Source of the DNA: Elioraea sp051860475
Lineage (GTDB): Bacteria > Pseudomonadota > Alphaproteobacteria > Acetobacterales > Acetobacteraceae
Reading direction: 5' to 3'
Assembly: GCF_051860475.1 (NCBI RefSeq)
Contig: NZ_JBHYDW010000002.1
Coordinates: 1-64,000, forward strand
DNA: 64,000 bases
Shown in pieces: positions 46,164-54,740 of this stretch (positions are counted from its first letter, which is position 1; every line of letters begins with the position of its first letter). A model generated the notes under the pieces. That model made no database searches and was not told the DNA's origin. It saw nothing but the letters and a program-made list of their open reading frames with translations. The translations under genes were made by a program, and so were the position numbers.

Positions 46164-47567
46164 ATCGCCAGGAAACCACTGATCGGCCGCACCGTGCGGC
46201 GGCTGCGCACCGAACGGGGCCTGACCCAGCAGGCGCTCGCGGCCAGCCTCGGCATCTCGGCGAGCTACCTGAACCTGATCGAGCACGATCAGCGGGGCGT
46301 GACGGCCACACTCCTGTTGAAGCTCGCCCAGCTTTTCGCGGTCGACCTCGCCGCGCTGGGCGGGGCGGAGGAGCGCCAGACCGAGGCGCATCTGCGAGAG
46401 GCCTTCGCCGATCCGCTGCTCGGCGCCGACGCAGTGCCCGAGAGCGAGATCGCCGCCCTGGTGCATGCGGCTCCGGCGGCCGCGCGCGCCACCCTTGCGC
46501 TCTACCGCGCCTGGCGCGCCGCGCGCGAGGACGCCTCGGGGCTGAACCTGCCCTCGGGGCGGCGCATCCTGCTGCCGACCGAGGAGGCGCGCGACCACTT
46601 CGCCTCGCGCCAGAACCACTTCTCCGCCATCGAGGCTGCGGCCGCGGCGATCCACGCACAGCTCGGCGCTGCGCCGCCGGCCGAGATGAACCACGCGATC
46701 GCAGAGCGCCTGCGTCGGACGCACCGGATGCGCATCGCGGTCGGCGACCTCGCCGGCGCGCTCCGGCGCTACGACGCGGAGGCGCGCACGCTCCACCTTT
46801 CCGATCTGCTGCCGCGCGAGAGCCGCGGGTTCCAGATGGCGTTCCAGCTCATGCTGGTCGAGGCGCAGGACGCGGTCGAGCAGGAGGTGGCCGAGGCGCA
46901 CCCGTCCTCGCCGGAGGCTGAGGCGCTGCTGCGTGTGGGCCTGCTCAACTACGCGGCCGGTGCGCTGCTGATGCCCTACGAGTCCTATCTGGCGGATTCG
47001 CGCACCCTGCGCCACGACGTCGATTCGCTGGCGGCACGCTTCGGCGTCTCGTTCGAGCAGGCCGCGCACCGGCTCTCGACGCTGAACCGCGAGGGCGCGC
47101 GAGGCATCGCCTTCCTGTTCCTGCGCGCCGATGCCGCTGGCAACGTCACCAAGCGCTACGCCGCCGCCGGGTTTCCGTTCGCGCGCTTCGGCGGCTCCTG
47201 CCCACGCTGGGTGCCGCACCTCGCCTTCGCCTCGCCCGGGCGCGTGCAAGTGCAGGTCGCGCGGTTGCCTGACGGCGCGACCTTCCTCTGCTTCGCCAAG
47301 GCGCTGGCCCGGCCGGCCGGGCCATGGCCTGAGCCGCCCGAGGTGCACGTGATCGCGCTCGGCTGCGACGTCGCACACGCCGGCAGGATCGCCTATGCCG
47401 ACGGGCTCGATCTGGAACGCGCGGTCACAGAGATCGGCCTCTCCTGCCCGCTCTGCGACCGGCCGAACTGCCGCAGCCGTGCGTTTCCCGCGGTCGCGCA
47501 TCGCCTGACGCTCGATCCGGCGGTGAAGGGCGAGGGCAAGTTCGGCTTCGCCCCGGTGCGGGCATGA
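46164..47567 (+). CDS. ScfR/RamB-family short-chain acyl-CoA regulator, ATC at start position
   Basis: A 467-residue XRE-type transcription factor of the ScfR/RamB/MlrA group that controls glyoxylate-shunt and acyl-CoA genes. The N-terminal helix-turn-helix is RTVRRLRTERGLTQQALAA with LGISASYLNLIEHDQRG. A central peptidase-M78-like (IrrE-type) segment and a C-terminal domain follow, with cysteines in CPLCDRPNCRSRAFP. Homologues begin MARKPLIGRT. Here those residues are encoded at 46164 as ATC-GCC-AGG-AAA, six bases after a perfect GAGGAGG, with no ATG, GTG or TTG in frame near it. An in-frame GTG at 46194 would cut the first helix. It is divergent from aceA. Confidence 0.85.
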   Translation: MARKPLIGRTVRRLRTERGLTQQALAASLGISASYLNLIEHDQRGVTATLLLKLAQLFAVDLAALGGAEERQTEAHLREAFADPLLGADAVPESEIAALVHAAPAAARATLALYRAWRAAREDASGLNLPSGRRILLPTEEARDHFASRQNHFSAIEAAAAAIHAQLGAAPPAEMNHAIAERLRRTHRMRIAVGDLAGALRRYDAEARTLHLSDLLPRESRGFQMAFQLMLVEAQDAVEQEVAEAHPSSPEAEALLRVGLLNYAAGALLMPYESYLADSRTLRHDVDSLAARFGVSFEQAAHRLSTLNREGARGIAFLFLRADAAGNVTKRYAAAGFPFARFGGSCPRWVPHLAFASPGRVQVQVARLPDGATFLCFAKALARPAGPWPEPPEVHVIALGCDVAHAGRIAYADGLDLERAVTEIGLSCPLCDRPNCRSRAFPAVAHRLTLDPAVKGEGKFGFAPVRA

Positions 47568-47848
47568 TCGGCGAGCGGGTTGCCTTCGAGGGCGGGGCGC
47601 CGGTGCTGACGGCGACGCAGATGGCCGCCGCCTTGGGGATCACCGAGGAGGAGCTCCGTGTGGAGCTGCGTGCGGGGCGCGTCCTGAGCGTGGTGGAGCG
47701 CGGCGAGAGCGAGGATGCGGGGCGGCTCCGCGCGCGGCTGCGCTGGCGCTCGCTTGAGGTCGTGTTCGTGGTCGGCGCCGACGGCACAGTGATCGCGATG
47801 ACGCGCTCCGGCGCCTGGCGCCAGGCCCCGGAGCACGACACCCCCTGA
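47564..47848 (+). CDS. Small conserved hypothetical, DUF6522-like
   Basis: A 94-residue protein that overlaps the regulator stop by 4 bp (ATGA), so it is coexpressed with it. The pattern FEGGAPVLTATQMAAALGIT, LRAGRVLSVVERGESEDAGR and RWRSLEVVFVVGADGTVIAM matches what I recall of the DUF6522 family, small proteins of unknown function found beside metabolic genes. There is no signal peptide or metal motif. The family assignment is from memory and moderate. Confidence 0.65.
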   Translation: MIGERVAFEGGAPVLTATQMAAALGITEEELRVELRAGRVLSVVERGESEDAGRLRARLRWRSLEVVFVVGADGTVIAMTRSGAWRQAPEHDTP

Positions 47849-48016
47849 AGCGCCGTCCTCAGCAGCGACCGGTTCGGGTCCCTCCCGCCGTCGGCTCAGC
47901 CTTTGAGGCGCTATGCCAATCCCTGACGCATTGACGAACCGGCTCGCGACATGGTCGCCTACATCCAGCGATCCAGGTCGTTGAGGGTCCTGCCGGGGCT
48001 TTCGATCGGAACGTCC

Positions 48017-48751
48017 ATGACGCGATGCGCCAACCTCTCCCAGCGAAACCCGCGCGGTCCGTCGCGGCGCGTGGTCCTGGTGGGCGGCGGGCTCCTCGTT
48101 GCAGCCTGCGTCCCGGCGACGTTCCGATCCAAAATCGAACGCCTCACGCCCGGCGCGACGATCGTGCTGATGCCGCTCGATGTCGAGCTTTACGAGCTCT
48201 CGGCCGGAGGCATGCTCGAGCCCAAAGCAGACTGGACGGAAGCGGCGCGGCGGAACCTCGACGCGGCACTCGAGGCCGAGAAGAGGCAGCGCGGCCTGCG
48301 CTTTGATCGGTTCGACGATTCCCGCCTTTCAGTGTCGACGCGCGCCGAACTCGATCAGATCCAGCGCCTCCATGGCGCCGTCGGCCACGCGGTGATGCGC
48401 CATTCCTATCTGCCGAATGACCGCCTGCCGGCCAAGGGGGATCGGTTTGACTGGAGCCTCGGCCCCGGCGTCGCCACCCTCCGCGCCGCGACGGGGGCCG
48501 ATCACGCCCTGTTCGTCAGAATCCGCGACAGCTACACGAGCGCCGGCCGTGCCGCGGTGCAGATGCTGACGTTTGTGCTGTTTCGTGTCGGCGTCAGTGG
48601 CGGTGTGCAGGCGGGATTTGCATCGGTCGTCGATCTGAGGAATGGCGATATCGTCTGGTTCAACCGTCTCGAGCGGCAGGAGGGCGATCTCCGGACTGCC
48701 CAAGCCGCTGCGGAGACGGCCAGGACCCTCCTCGCCGGCTTTCCCTCATGA
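48017..48751 (+). CDS. Putative lipoprotein, unknown function
   Basis: A 244-residue protein with a long basic N-terminus, hydrophobic core and lipobox LLVAAC that would lipidate Cys31. The mature region contains TIVLMPLDVELYELSAGGM, GLRFDRFDD and a hydrophobic C-terminal half (TFVLFRVGVSGGVQAGFASVV), ending in an alpha-helix. I start at ATG 48017; the frame is open upstream to 47951. It overlaps the M48 protease gene by 4 bp and opens a three-lipoprotein operon. No family recognised. Confidence 0.75.
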   Translation: MTRCANLSQRNPRGPSRRVVLVGGGLLVAACVPATFRSKIERLTPGATIVLMPLDVELYELSAGGMLEPKADWTEAARRNLDAALEAEKRQRGLRFDRFDDSRLSVSTRAELDQIQRLHGAVGHAVMRHSYLPNDRLPAKGDRFDWSLGPGVATLRAATGADHALFVRIRDSYTSAGRAAVQMLTFVLFRVGVSGGVQAGFASVVDLRNGDIVWFNRLERQEGDLRTAQAAAETARTLLAGFPS

Positions 48752-49917
48752 CCCGGCGGCGGCACGTGCTGGCAGGCTGCCTCTGCTGTGTCTCCGCACC
48801 GCTTCTGGCTGCCTGCGTGACGACAGCGGGACCGGGCGACGAGCGGCCTTCACCCGGCACCCGCCCGGACGCCGCGACCGACGAGGGCGGGCTCTGGGCG
48901 GTGATGGACCGCCAGGAGGAGAGGCTCCGCCGCTCGCGTGCCCTGATCACCGAGCCGGAGGTGAACGCGCTGGCCAGCGGGCTCTGCAAGCGCCTTGCCC
49001 CGGCGTATGCCGGCGACATTCGGGTTTATGTCGTCCGTAGCCCGCTGTTCAACGCCAGCATGGCACCGAACGGCATGCTGCAGGTCTGGTCCGGGCTGCT
49101 GCTCAGGGTGCACAACGAGGCGCAGCTGGCGGCCGTGATCGGGCACGAACTCGCGCATTACCGCCAGCGTCACTCCCTCAACCGCTTCCGCAACGTCCGC
49201 GACACGTCGGACGTCATGGCGTTCCTCAGCATCGGCCTCGGCATGGTCGGGCTTGGAGCCGTGGGCAGCCTCGCGCAGATCGTCGCCATCGCCTCCCTGT
49301 TCGCCTATACGCGCGAGCAGGAGCGCGACGCCGATGCACTGGGGCTCGACGCCATGGTCGACGCCGGCTTCGCGCCGCTTGAGGCGTCGACTGTGTGGGC
49401 AAATATCGTCGCCGAACGGGAGGCCGGAGGGGTGCAGTACCGCGACCCGCTCACCGCGACGCACCCCACCTCCGAGGAGCGGCAGCAGGCGCTGCGCGAA
49501 CGCGCCGAGGCGGTGGGTGGTGACAAGGGCGAGCGCGGGGCGGAGCGGTTCAGCCGCGCGATCGCACCATTGCGCCGGACACTGCTCGATGACGAAGTCA
49601 GGATGCGCCAGCCCGCGCGCTCACTCGTGGTCTTCGCCCGGGCCGAGGCAGCAGGTCTCGCGGACGGGCTGCTCTACACGGCGTGGGGCGAGGTGCTGCG
49701 GATCAGGAACGAGCGGGGCGACCGGGACACTGCGCTCGCCCTGTACAGCCGCGCGCTCGCACGTCCCGACGCCCCGCCGGAGGCCTGGCGCGGGCTCGGC
49801 CTGCTGCACCGGCGGGACGGTGATGCCGACGCTGCCGGCATCGCATTGCGCCGATACCTCGATCTTGTCCCGAATGCACCGGACGCCCCGCTGGTGCGCA
49901 GCTATCTGGGAGCCTGA
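48748..49917 (+). CDS. M48-family metalloprotease lipoprotein
   Basis: A 389-residue zinc protease. The N-terminal lipobox LLAAC places Cys23 as the lipid site, so it is anchored in the periplasm. The zinc motif HELAH is at residues 133-137, with the third ligand in EQERDADALG. A C-terminal TPR-like helical region (ALALYSRALARPDAPPEAW) follows. The layout resembles BepA/LoiP-type envelope quality-control proteases, although this one is shorter than BepA. It overlaps the upstream lipoprotein gene, and its stop abuts the next gene with no gap. Confidence 0.88.
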   Translation: MTRRRHVLAGCLCCVSAPLLAACVTTAGPGDERPSPGTRPDAATDEGGLWAVMDRQEERLRRSRALITEPEVNALASGLCKRLAPAYAGDIRVYVVRSPLFNASMAPNGMLQVWSGLLLRVHNEAQLAAVIGHELAHYRQRHSLNRFRNVRDTSDVMAFLSIGLGMVGLGAVGSLAQIVAIASLFAYTREQERDADALGLDAMVDAGFAPLEASTVWANIVAEREAGGVQYRDPLTATHPTSEERQQALRERAEAVGGDKGERGAERFSRAIAPLRRTLLDDEVRMRQPARSLVVFARAEAAGLADGLLYTAWGEVLRIRNERGDRDTALALYSRALARPDAPPEAWRGLGLLHRRDGDADAAGIALRRYLDLVPNAPDAPLVRSYLGA

Positions 49918-50523
49918 GTGGTGCCGCGCCTCGTCATCCTTGCCCTCGCGCTGCTGGTCACGGCCTGCGCCGCGTACTCGCTGGCTCCTGCCGGCGCGCC
50001 GCAGACGGTCCAAGGGATCGTTGTCGTGCCTGGGCAGAGCTTCAACCGCTCGACCGCGTTCAACCGCGCGCTCACCCTGCCGGACCGCGTCGAGATCTGG
50101 ACAACGGACGGCGAGGAGCTCGACCGGCTCACCTTCTTCGGCGGAATCGCCGACGGCGCGCCGCTCGGCAAGCTGCCGCCGGACCGCAGCGATCGCGAGC
50201 AGCCGCTGCCGGTGTTCCGCGCGGGCATGGCGGAAGGCGACATTGCCGATCTCTTCGTCGCGAACATCGTCCGGCTCGGCCGCGCGCCGGCGGTCGTCAT
50301 CGACGCGATCCGGCCAGCGACGTTTCTGGGCTTGCCCGGATTCCGGTTCGACTTCAGCTATTCGGGCGGCGACGAGATCGACCGCCGGGGCAGCGCGCTC
50401 GCGACGGTGCGGGACGGGCGGCTCTGGATGATCGTGTTCGAGGGTACGCGACTGTTGCATCACGACCGGCTGATGCCCGAGGTCGAGCGCATCTTCGCGA
50501 CGGCTCGGCTGCGCGACGCCTAG
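49918..50523 (+). CDS. Putative lipoprotein, unknown function
   Basis: A 201-residue protein starting at GTG 49918, immediately after the M48 stop. A short signal ends in lipobox LVTAC, which would lipidate Cys17. The mature part includes VVVPGQSFNRSTAFNRALTL, WTTDGEELDRLTFFGGIADG, a hydrophobic strand pair (FRFDFSYSGGDEIDRRGS) and a C-terminal segment VFEGTRLLHHD. The pattern resembles small outer-membrane lipoproteins found with M48 proteases, but no named family is recognised. It is probably a partner of the upstream protease. Confidence 0.75.
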   Translation: MVPRLVILALALLVTACAAYSLAPAGAPQTVQGIVVVPGQSFNRSTAFNRALTLPDRVEIWTTDGEELDRLTFFGGIADGAPLGKLPPDRSDREQPLPVFRAGMAEGDIADLFVANIVRLGRAPAVVIDAIRPATFLGLPGFRFDFSYSGGDEIDRRGSALATVRDGRLWMIVFEGTRLLHHDRLMPEVERIFATARLRDA

Positions 50524-50571
50524 GCGCTATCCGGCGCTGATCGACTCGGCGCGCCGCGCTAGGCTCGCGCC

Positions 50572-53500
50572 ATGTTGCACGCCGACCTGCATGTGCACTC
50601 GAAGCACTCCCGAGCGACCAGTCGGGACCTCGACCTTGAGCACCTTGCCTGGTGGGCCTGCCGCAAGGGCATCGCGGTGGTGGGCACGGGCGACTGCGTC
50701 CATCCCGGCTGGCTCGCCGAGCTCAAACAGAAGCTCGTGCCCGACGGCAGTGGCCTGTTCCGGCTTCGCCCCGACATCATGGCGCACGCTCACCGCACCC
50801 TGCCGGCGTCGTGCCGGCGCGAGGTGCGCTTCATGCTCTCGACCGAGATCTCGACCATCTACAAGAAGGGGGCGAAGACGCGGAAGGTGCATCACCTGAT
50901 CTACCTGCCCGAGTTCGAGGCTGCGGATCGGCTTGCCGCCCGGCTCGCGGCGATCGGCAACATCGCCTCCGACGGGCGGCCGATTCTCGGCCTCGACTCC
51001 CGCGACCTGCTCGAGATCACGCTCTCGGTCCATCCGGACGCCTATCTGGTGCCGGCGCATGTCTGGACGCCGTGGTTCGCTGCCCTCGGCTCGCAGTCCG
51101 GCTTCGACTCGATCGAGGACTGTTACGGCGATCTCGCGCCGCACATCTTCGCCGTCGAGACCGGGCTCTCCTCCGATCCCGCGATGAACTGGCGCGTCTC
51201 CTTGCTGGACCGGTTCCGCCTCACCTCCAACTCGGATGCGCACTCGCCGGGCAAGCTCGGCCGCGAGGCGACCCGCTTCTCGTGCGAGCCAGGTTTCCTC
51301 GCGATCCGGCGTGCGCTTGAGACCGGCGAGGGCTACGCGGGCACGGTCGAGTTCTTCCCCGAGGAGGGCAAGTACCACATGGATGGGCACCGTGCCTGCG
51401 GCGTGCGGCTTGACCCGGCCGAAACGATCGCACGCGGCGGGCTCTGCCCGGTCTGCGGCGGGCGCGTCACCGTCGGTGTCGCGCATCGCGTCGCGATGCT
51501 GGCCGATCGCGCGGAGGCTGCGCCGCCGCCGACCGCCGGGGAGGTCGCAAGCCTCGTGCCGCTGCCGGAGATGCTTGCGGAGATCACCGCGACCGGCGTG
51601 GCGGCGCATGCGGTGACGCGCGCCTATGACCGCGCGACCGCCGCGCTCGGCCCCGAGCTCACCCTGTTGCAGGAGGTGCCGGTCGAGGACATCGCGCGCG
51701 CCGATCCGCTGCTCGGCGAGGCCGTGGCGCGGCTGCGGCGCGGCGATGTGATCCGCGAGGCGGGATATGACGGCGCATACGGGGTGATCCGGCTGTTCGC
51801 GGAGGGGGAGCTCGACCGCGCGGTGAAGGGCGCGCTGCTGTTCGACGCGCCGCGGCGGGCGCGGGCGCGGCCGGAACGGCGGACGGCACCGGTCGCGCCG
51901 GAGTTGGAGCCCTGGGCGGAGATCGCCGCGTCGGCGCCGTCGGGACGCAGCGGCGTGCTCGCCGGGCTCGATCCTGATCAGGCGCGCGCGGCGGCAACGA
52001 TCGACGGACCCCTGCTCGTGCTCGCGGGGCCGGGCTCGGGCAAGACGCGGATGCTGACGCATCGCCTCGCGCATCTGGGGCGCGAGCGTGGCGTGCCGGC
52101 GGCATCCTGCCTCGCCGTCACCTTCACCCGCCGCGCGACCGAGGAACTCGCGGCCCGGCTCGCCACCCTCGGCGCGGGCGACTGCGCGGTGCACAGCTTC
52201 CACACGCTCGGGCTCGCGATCCTGCGCCGCGATGGCGCGGCGGTCGGGCTGGGGCAGGCGTTCCGCATCGCCGATGAGGCGGAACGCGCGAGCGTGCTCG
52301 CAGGCGCGCTCGGCGTCACTTCGACGCGCGCACACAGACTGCTGCACGACGTCTCGGTGCTGAAGCGCACCGGCGTGCTCGGTGCGGGCGAGGCGGGCGG
52401 GGCGCTTGGCGTGCTCGACCGTCTTGGCCGCGCGCAGGGCTGGGTCGACTTCGACGACCTGATCGGTCGCGCGGTGCAGGTTTTGGAGACGGATGCTGCT
52501 GCCGCCGCGTTCTGGCGCGATCGTTTCCGCCACATCGTCGCCGACGAGTTCCAGGATCTCGACGAGATGCAGTACCGGCTGCTGTGCCTGCTCGCGGATG
52601 ACGGCGAGGGACTCTGCGTGATTGGCGATCCTAACCAGGCGATCTACGGCTTCCGCGGCGCGGATGCGGGCTGCTTCGAGCGGTTCCTGCGCGACTTCCC
52701 GGCCGCGCGCACGGTGCGCCTGACCCGCAACTACCGTTCGAGCGACACGATCGTCAGCGCGAGCGCGCAGGTGATCGGCATAACGTCGGATGCCCCGCAC
52801 GGCGGCGCGCCGATCGTGCTGCATTCGGCCGAGGACGAACGCGCGGAGGCCCTGTTCGTCGCGGCCACCATCGAGGAGCTGCTCGGCGGGCACGACATGC
52901 TGGCGGCGCGCAGCGCGACGGGCAGCGCGGGCAGGCTCGGCTTCGCCGATTTCGCGGTCCTGTATCGCACCGACGCGCAGTCCGCCGCGCTGCGCGAGGC
53001 GTTCGACCGTGCGGGCATCCCGTACAAGAAGAGCACGCCCGCGCCGATCGCTGGCGTGCCCGCAGTGCGCGCGCTGCTCGCGCGGCTCGGCGCCGAGAGT
53101 GGGTCCATGCCGCTCTCGGAACGCATTGCTCGCGCAGCGAGCCAGGTGCGTGCATCCGACGAGGAGATCCATCCCGCAGAGCTGTCCGAAGCGACACGCT
53201 GGCTGACCGCGCTCGCCGAGCGTGCGGAGGATGCGGCGCGGCTCGGCGAGCTCGTCGCCCTCTCCACCGAGGCGGACTTCTTCGACAAGCGCGCCGAGCG
53301 CGTCTCGCTGCTGACCATGCACGCGGCGAAAGGTCTGGAGTTCCCTGTCGTGTTCGTGGTCGGCCTTGAGGATGGGATCGTCCCGCTGTCCTGGGGCGAC
53401 GCGCCGGAGCGCATGGACGAGGAGCGGCGGCTGCTCTATGTCGCGATGACGCGCGCGAAGGAGCGTCTGGTGCTGACGCGCGCGGCCGCGCGGCTCTGGA

Positions 53501-53619
53501 GAGGAGCACCACGATCCTTGCCGCCCTCGCCGTTCCTGCGCGCGATCGGGAGTGACCTTGTCAAGCAATCGACGCCCGGGCCGCGGAAGCGACGCGCCTT
53601 CCAGCCGAGCCTGTTCTGA
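50572..53619 (+). CDS. Endonuclease Q-like PHP nuclease fused to UvrD-family helicase
   Basis: A 1015-residue two-enzyme fusion. Residues 1-420 match the EndoQ (TIGR00375) pattern: PHP metal motifs LHVHS (H7, H9), GTGDCVHPGW (D41, H44), Glu92, PAHVWTPWF (H163) and SNSDAHSPGK (D222, H224). EndoQ-type FFPEEGKYHMDGHRACG and the zinc cluster C276, C292, C295 follow. Residues 460-1000 are a superfamily-1 helicase: Walker A AGPGSGKT (K491), TFTRRATEELAARL, DEFQDLDEMQYRLL, GDPNQAIYGFRGAD, LTMHAAKGLEFPVVF and YVAMTRAKERL. EndoQ nicks DNA at deaminated bases in characterised species. Joining it to a helicase suggests incision followed by strand displacement. The gene is monocistronic, with 48 bp after the lipoprotein operon. 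Confidence 0.9.
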   Translation: MLHADLHVHSKHSRATSRDLDLEHLAWWACRKGIAVVGTGDCVHPGWLAELKQKLVPDGSGLFRLRPDIMAHAHRTLPASCRREVRFMLSTEISTIYKKGAKTRKVHHLIYLPEFEAADRLAARLAAIGNIASDGRPILGLDSRDLLEITLSVHPDAYLVPAHVWTPWFAALGSQSGFDSIEDCYGDLAPHIFAVETGLSSDPAMNWRVSLLDRFRLTSNSDAHSPGKLGREATRFSCEPGFLAIRRALETGEGYAGTVEFFPEEGKYHMDGHRACGVRLDPAETIARGGLCPVCGGRVTVGVAHRVAMLADRAEAAPPPTAGEVASLVPLPEMLAEITATGVAAHAVTRAYDRATAALGPELTLLQEVPVEDIARADPLLGEAVARLRRGDVIREAGYDGAYGVIRLFAEGELDRAVKGALLFDAPRRARARPERRTAPVAPELEPWAEIAASAPSGRSGVLAGLDPDQARAAATIDGPLLVLAGPGSGKTRMLTHRLAHLGRERGVPAASCLAVTFTRRATEELAARLATLGAGDCAVHSFHTLGLAILRRDGAAVGLGQAFRIADEAERASVLAGALGVTSTRAHRLLHDVSVLKRTGVLGAGEAGGALGVLDRLGRAQGWVDFDDLIGRAVQVLETDAAAAAFWRDRFRHIVADEFQDLDEMQYRLLCLLADDGEGLCVIGDPNQAIYGFRGADAGCFERFLRDFPAARTVRLTRNYRSSDTIVSASAQVIGITSDAPHGGAPIVLHSAEDERAEALFVAATIEELLGGHDMLAARSATGSAGRLGFADFAVLYRTDAQSAALREAFDRAGIPYKKSTPAPIAGVPAVRALLARLGAESGSMPLSERIARAASQVRASDEEIHPAELSEATRWLTALAERAEDAARLGELVALSTEADFFDKRAERVSLLTMHAAKGLEFPVVFVVGLEDGIVPLSWGDAPERMDEERRLLYVAMTRAKERLVLTRAAARLWRGAPRSLPPSPFLRAIGSDLVKQSTPGPRKRRAFQPSLF

Positions 53620-53737
53620 TAGACCTCGACTCCCTGGAAGACTGCCTGATGGGACGCGGGTTGTGTTGATTCGCTCGGGTCATGACCAAACGCTTGTACC
53701 TCAACCGTCGCAGATCGATGCGGCGCGGGCCAGGCCA

Positions 53738-54628
53738 TCAGTAGAACACCGAAGGGAACCAGCTTCCGGCGGGATCCTGGTAGTCGCCGATCGCCATCAG
53801 CGTCATCGGCATCACCACGCGCATCCCCGCATCGAGGCACCAGCGGAACAGGCTCGCCTGGCGGATCGGCAGCAGCAGCGAGAGCGTCCTGCCCGCGGTC
53901 GCCGCACCGGCGAGCAGCGCCGTCATGTCGGCTTCGGTCTCGGCGACGCCATGGTTGACCAGCCACAGCCCGGGCTCGGTCAGGTAGCCGGTGATCCGGC
54001 CGTCGCGCTCGACCGCCTGCGGTGCGAACCGGCGCAGCGCATCGCGGAGCTCGCCGGCGCGCGCGATGCCGTGCACGGCGGTGCAGAGCGCCGTTGCGGC
54101 CGGCACGTCTGCGCCGGTCATCGGACGGACGTGGAGGCCGGCCGGCACGGCCGCCTCCGGGCGCCCTTCGACCAGCATCAACGGCTCCTTCGCCCTAAAG
54201 CCGAGCGTGGCGTAGAGCGCGAGCGAGCGGGTGTTGAACGCGGCCTGCACCAGGCGGACGCGCGCGCCCGGTCCTGCGCGGTCGAGCACGGCCTGCATCA
54301 GCCGCCGGCCGATGCCTGCCCCCTGGGCGGCCGGATCGACCGTGATCGGGCCGACGCCGCGCACGGGATCGCGTTCGAGCAGGAAGTTCGAGCCGACGAC
54401 GCGTCCGCCCGCTTCCGCCACCACGCCGAACACCGAAGGATCGTCGATCAGCGCGGCGAGCAGGCCGATCGCGGTCTCCGGATCGGGGAAGTCGGGGCGG
54501 AAGCCGTGCGCCGTGTTGATGCGGCGGAACGCCTCGTAGGCGATCCGGCCGGAGGCATCGGCGTCAGTGCGACGCGGTTCGCGCAGGCTGACGGCTGGTG
54601 CGGCGAGGGTGGGCGTAAGGAGCGTCAT
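53738..54628 (-). CDS. Two-domain GNAT N-acetyltransferase
   Basis: A 296-residue acetyl-CoA-dependent acyltransferase. The acetyl-CoA motif A is in VDPAAQGAGIGRRLMQAVLD within the first half, followed by AAFNTRSLALYATLGFR. A second, more degenerate GNAT-like half follows (LHVRPMTGADVPAATALC and further). I start at ATG 54628; the open frame extends upstream without support. The acceptor substrate is unknown. It is monocistronic on the minus strand, 112 bp after the dnaJ stop and convergent with the EndoQ-helicase gene. I saw nothing notable in the 118 bp between them. Confidence 0.85.
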   Translation of the reverse strand: MTLLTPTLAAPAVSLREPRRTDADASGRIAYEAFRRINTAHGFRPDFPDPETAIGLLAALIDDPSVFGVVAEAGGRVVGSNFLLERDPVRGVGPITVDPAAQGAGIGRRLMQAVLDRAGPGARVRLVQAAFNTRSLALYATLGFRAKEPLMLVEGRPEAAVPAGLHVRPMTGADVPAATALCTAVHGIARAGELRDALRRFAPQAVERDGRITGYLTEPGLWLVNHGVAETEADMTALLAGAATAGRTLSLLLPIRQASLFRWCLDAGMRVVMPMTLMAIGDYQDPAGSWFPSVFY

Positions 54629-54740
54629 GGGCGTCGTCCTGGTCGTGGATCGCCGCATGGATGCGCCACGACGCGTCCGCCCGCCATCGCCGGGACTTTC
54701 CGGATGTTGCCGCGCCTTTCCGGCGGCGCGGCCGGCGCGC

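Noticed and set aside
47860..47905. tRNA-like T-arm sequence (GGTTCGGGTCCC)
   Set aside because: No matching acceptor, D or anticodon arms and the flanks do not pair as a T-stem. No tRNA gene is supported.
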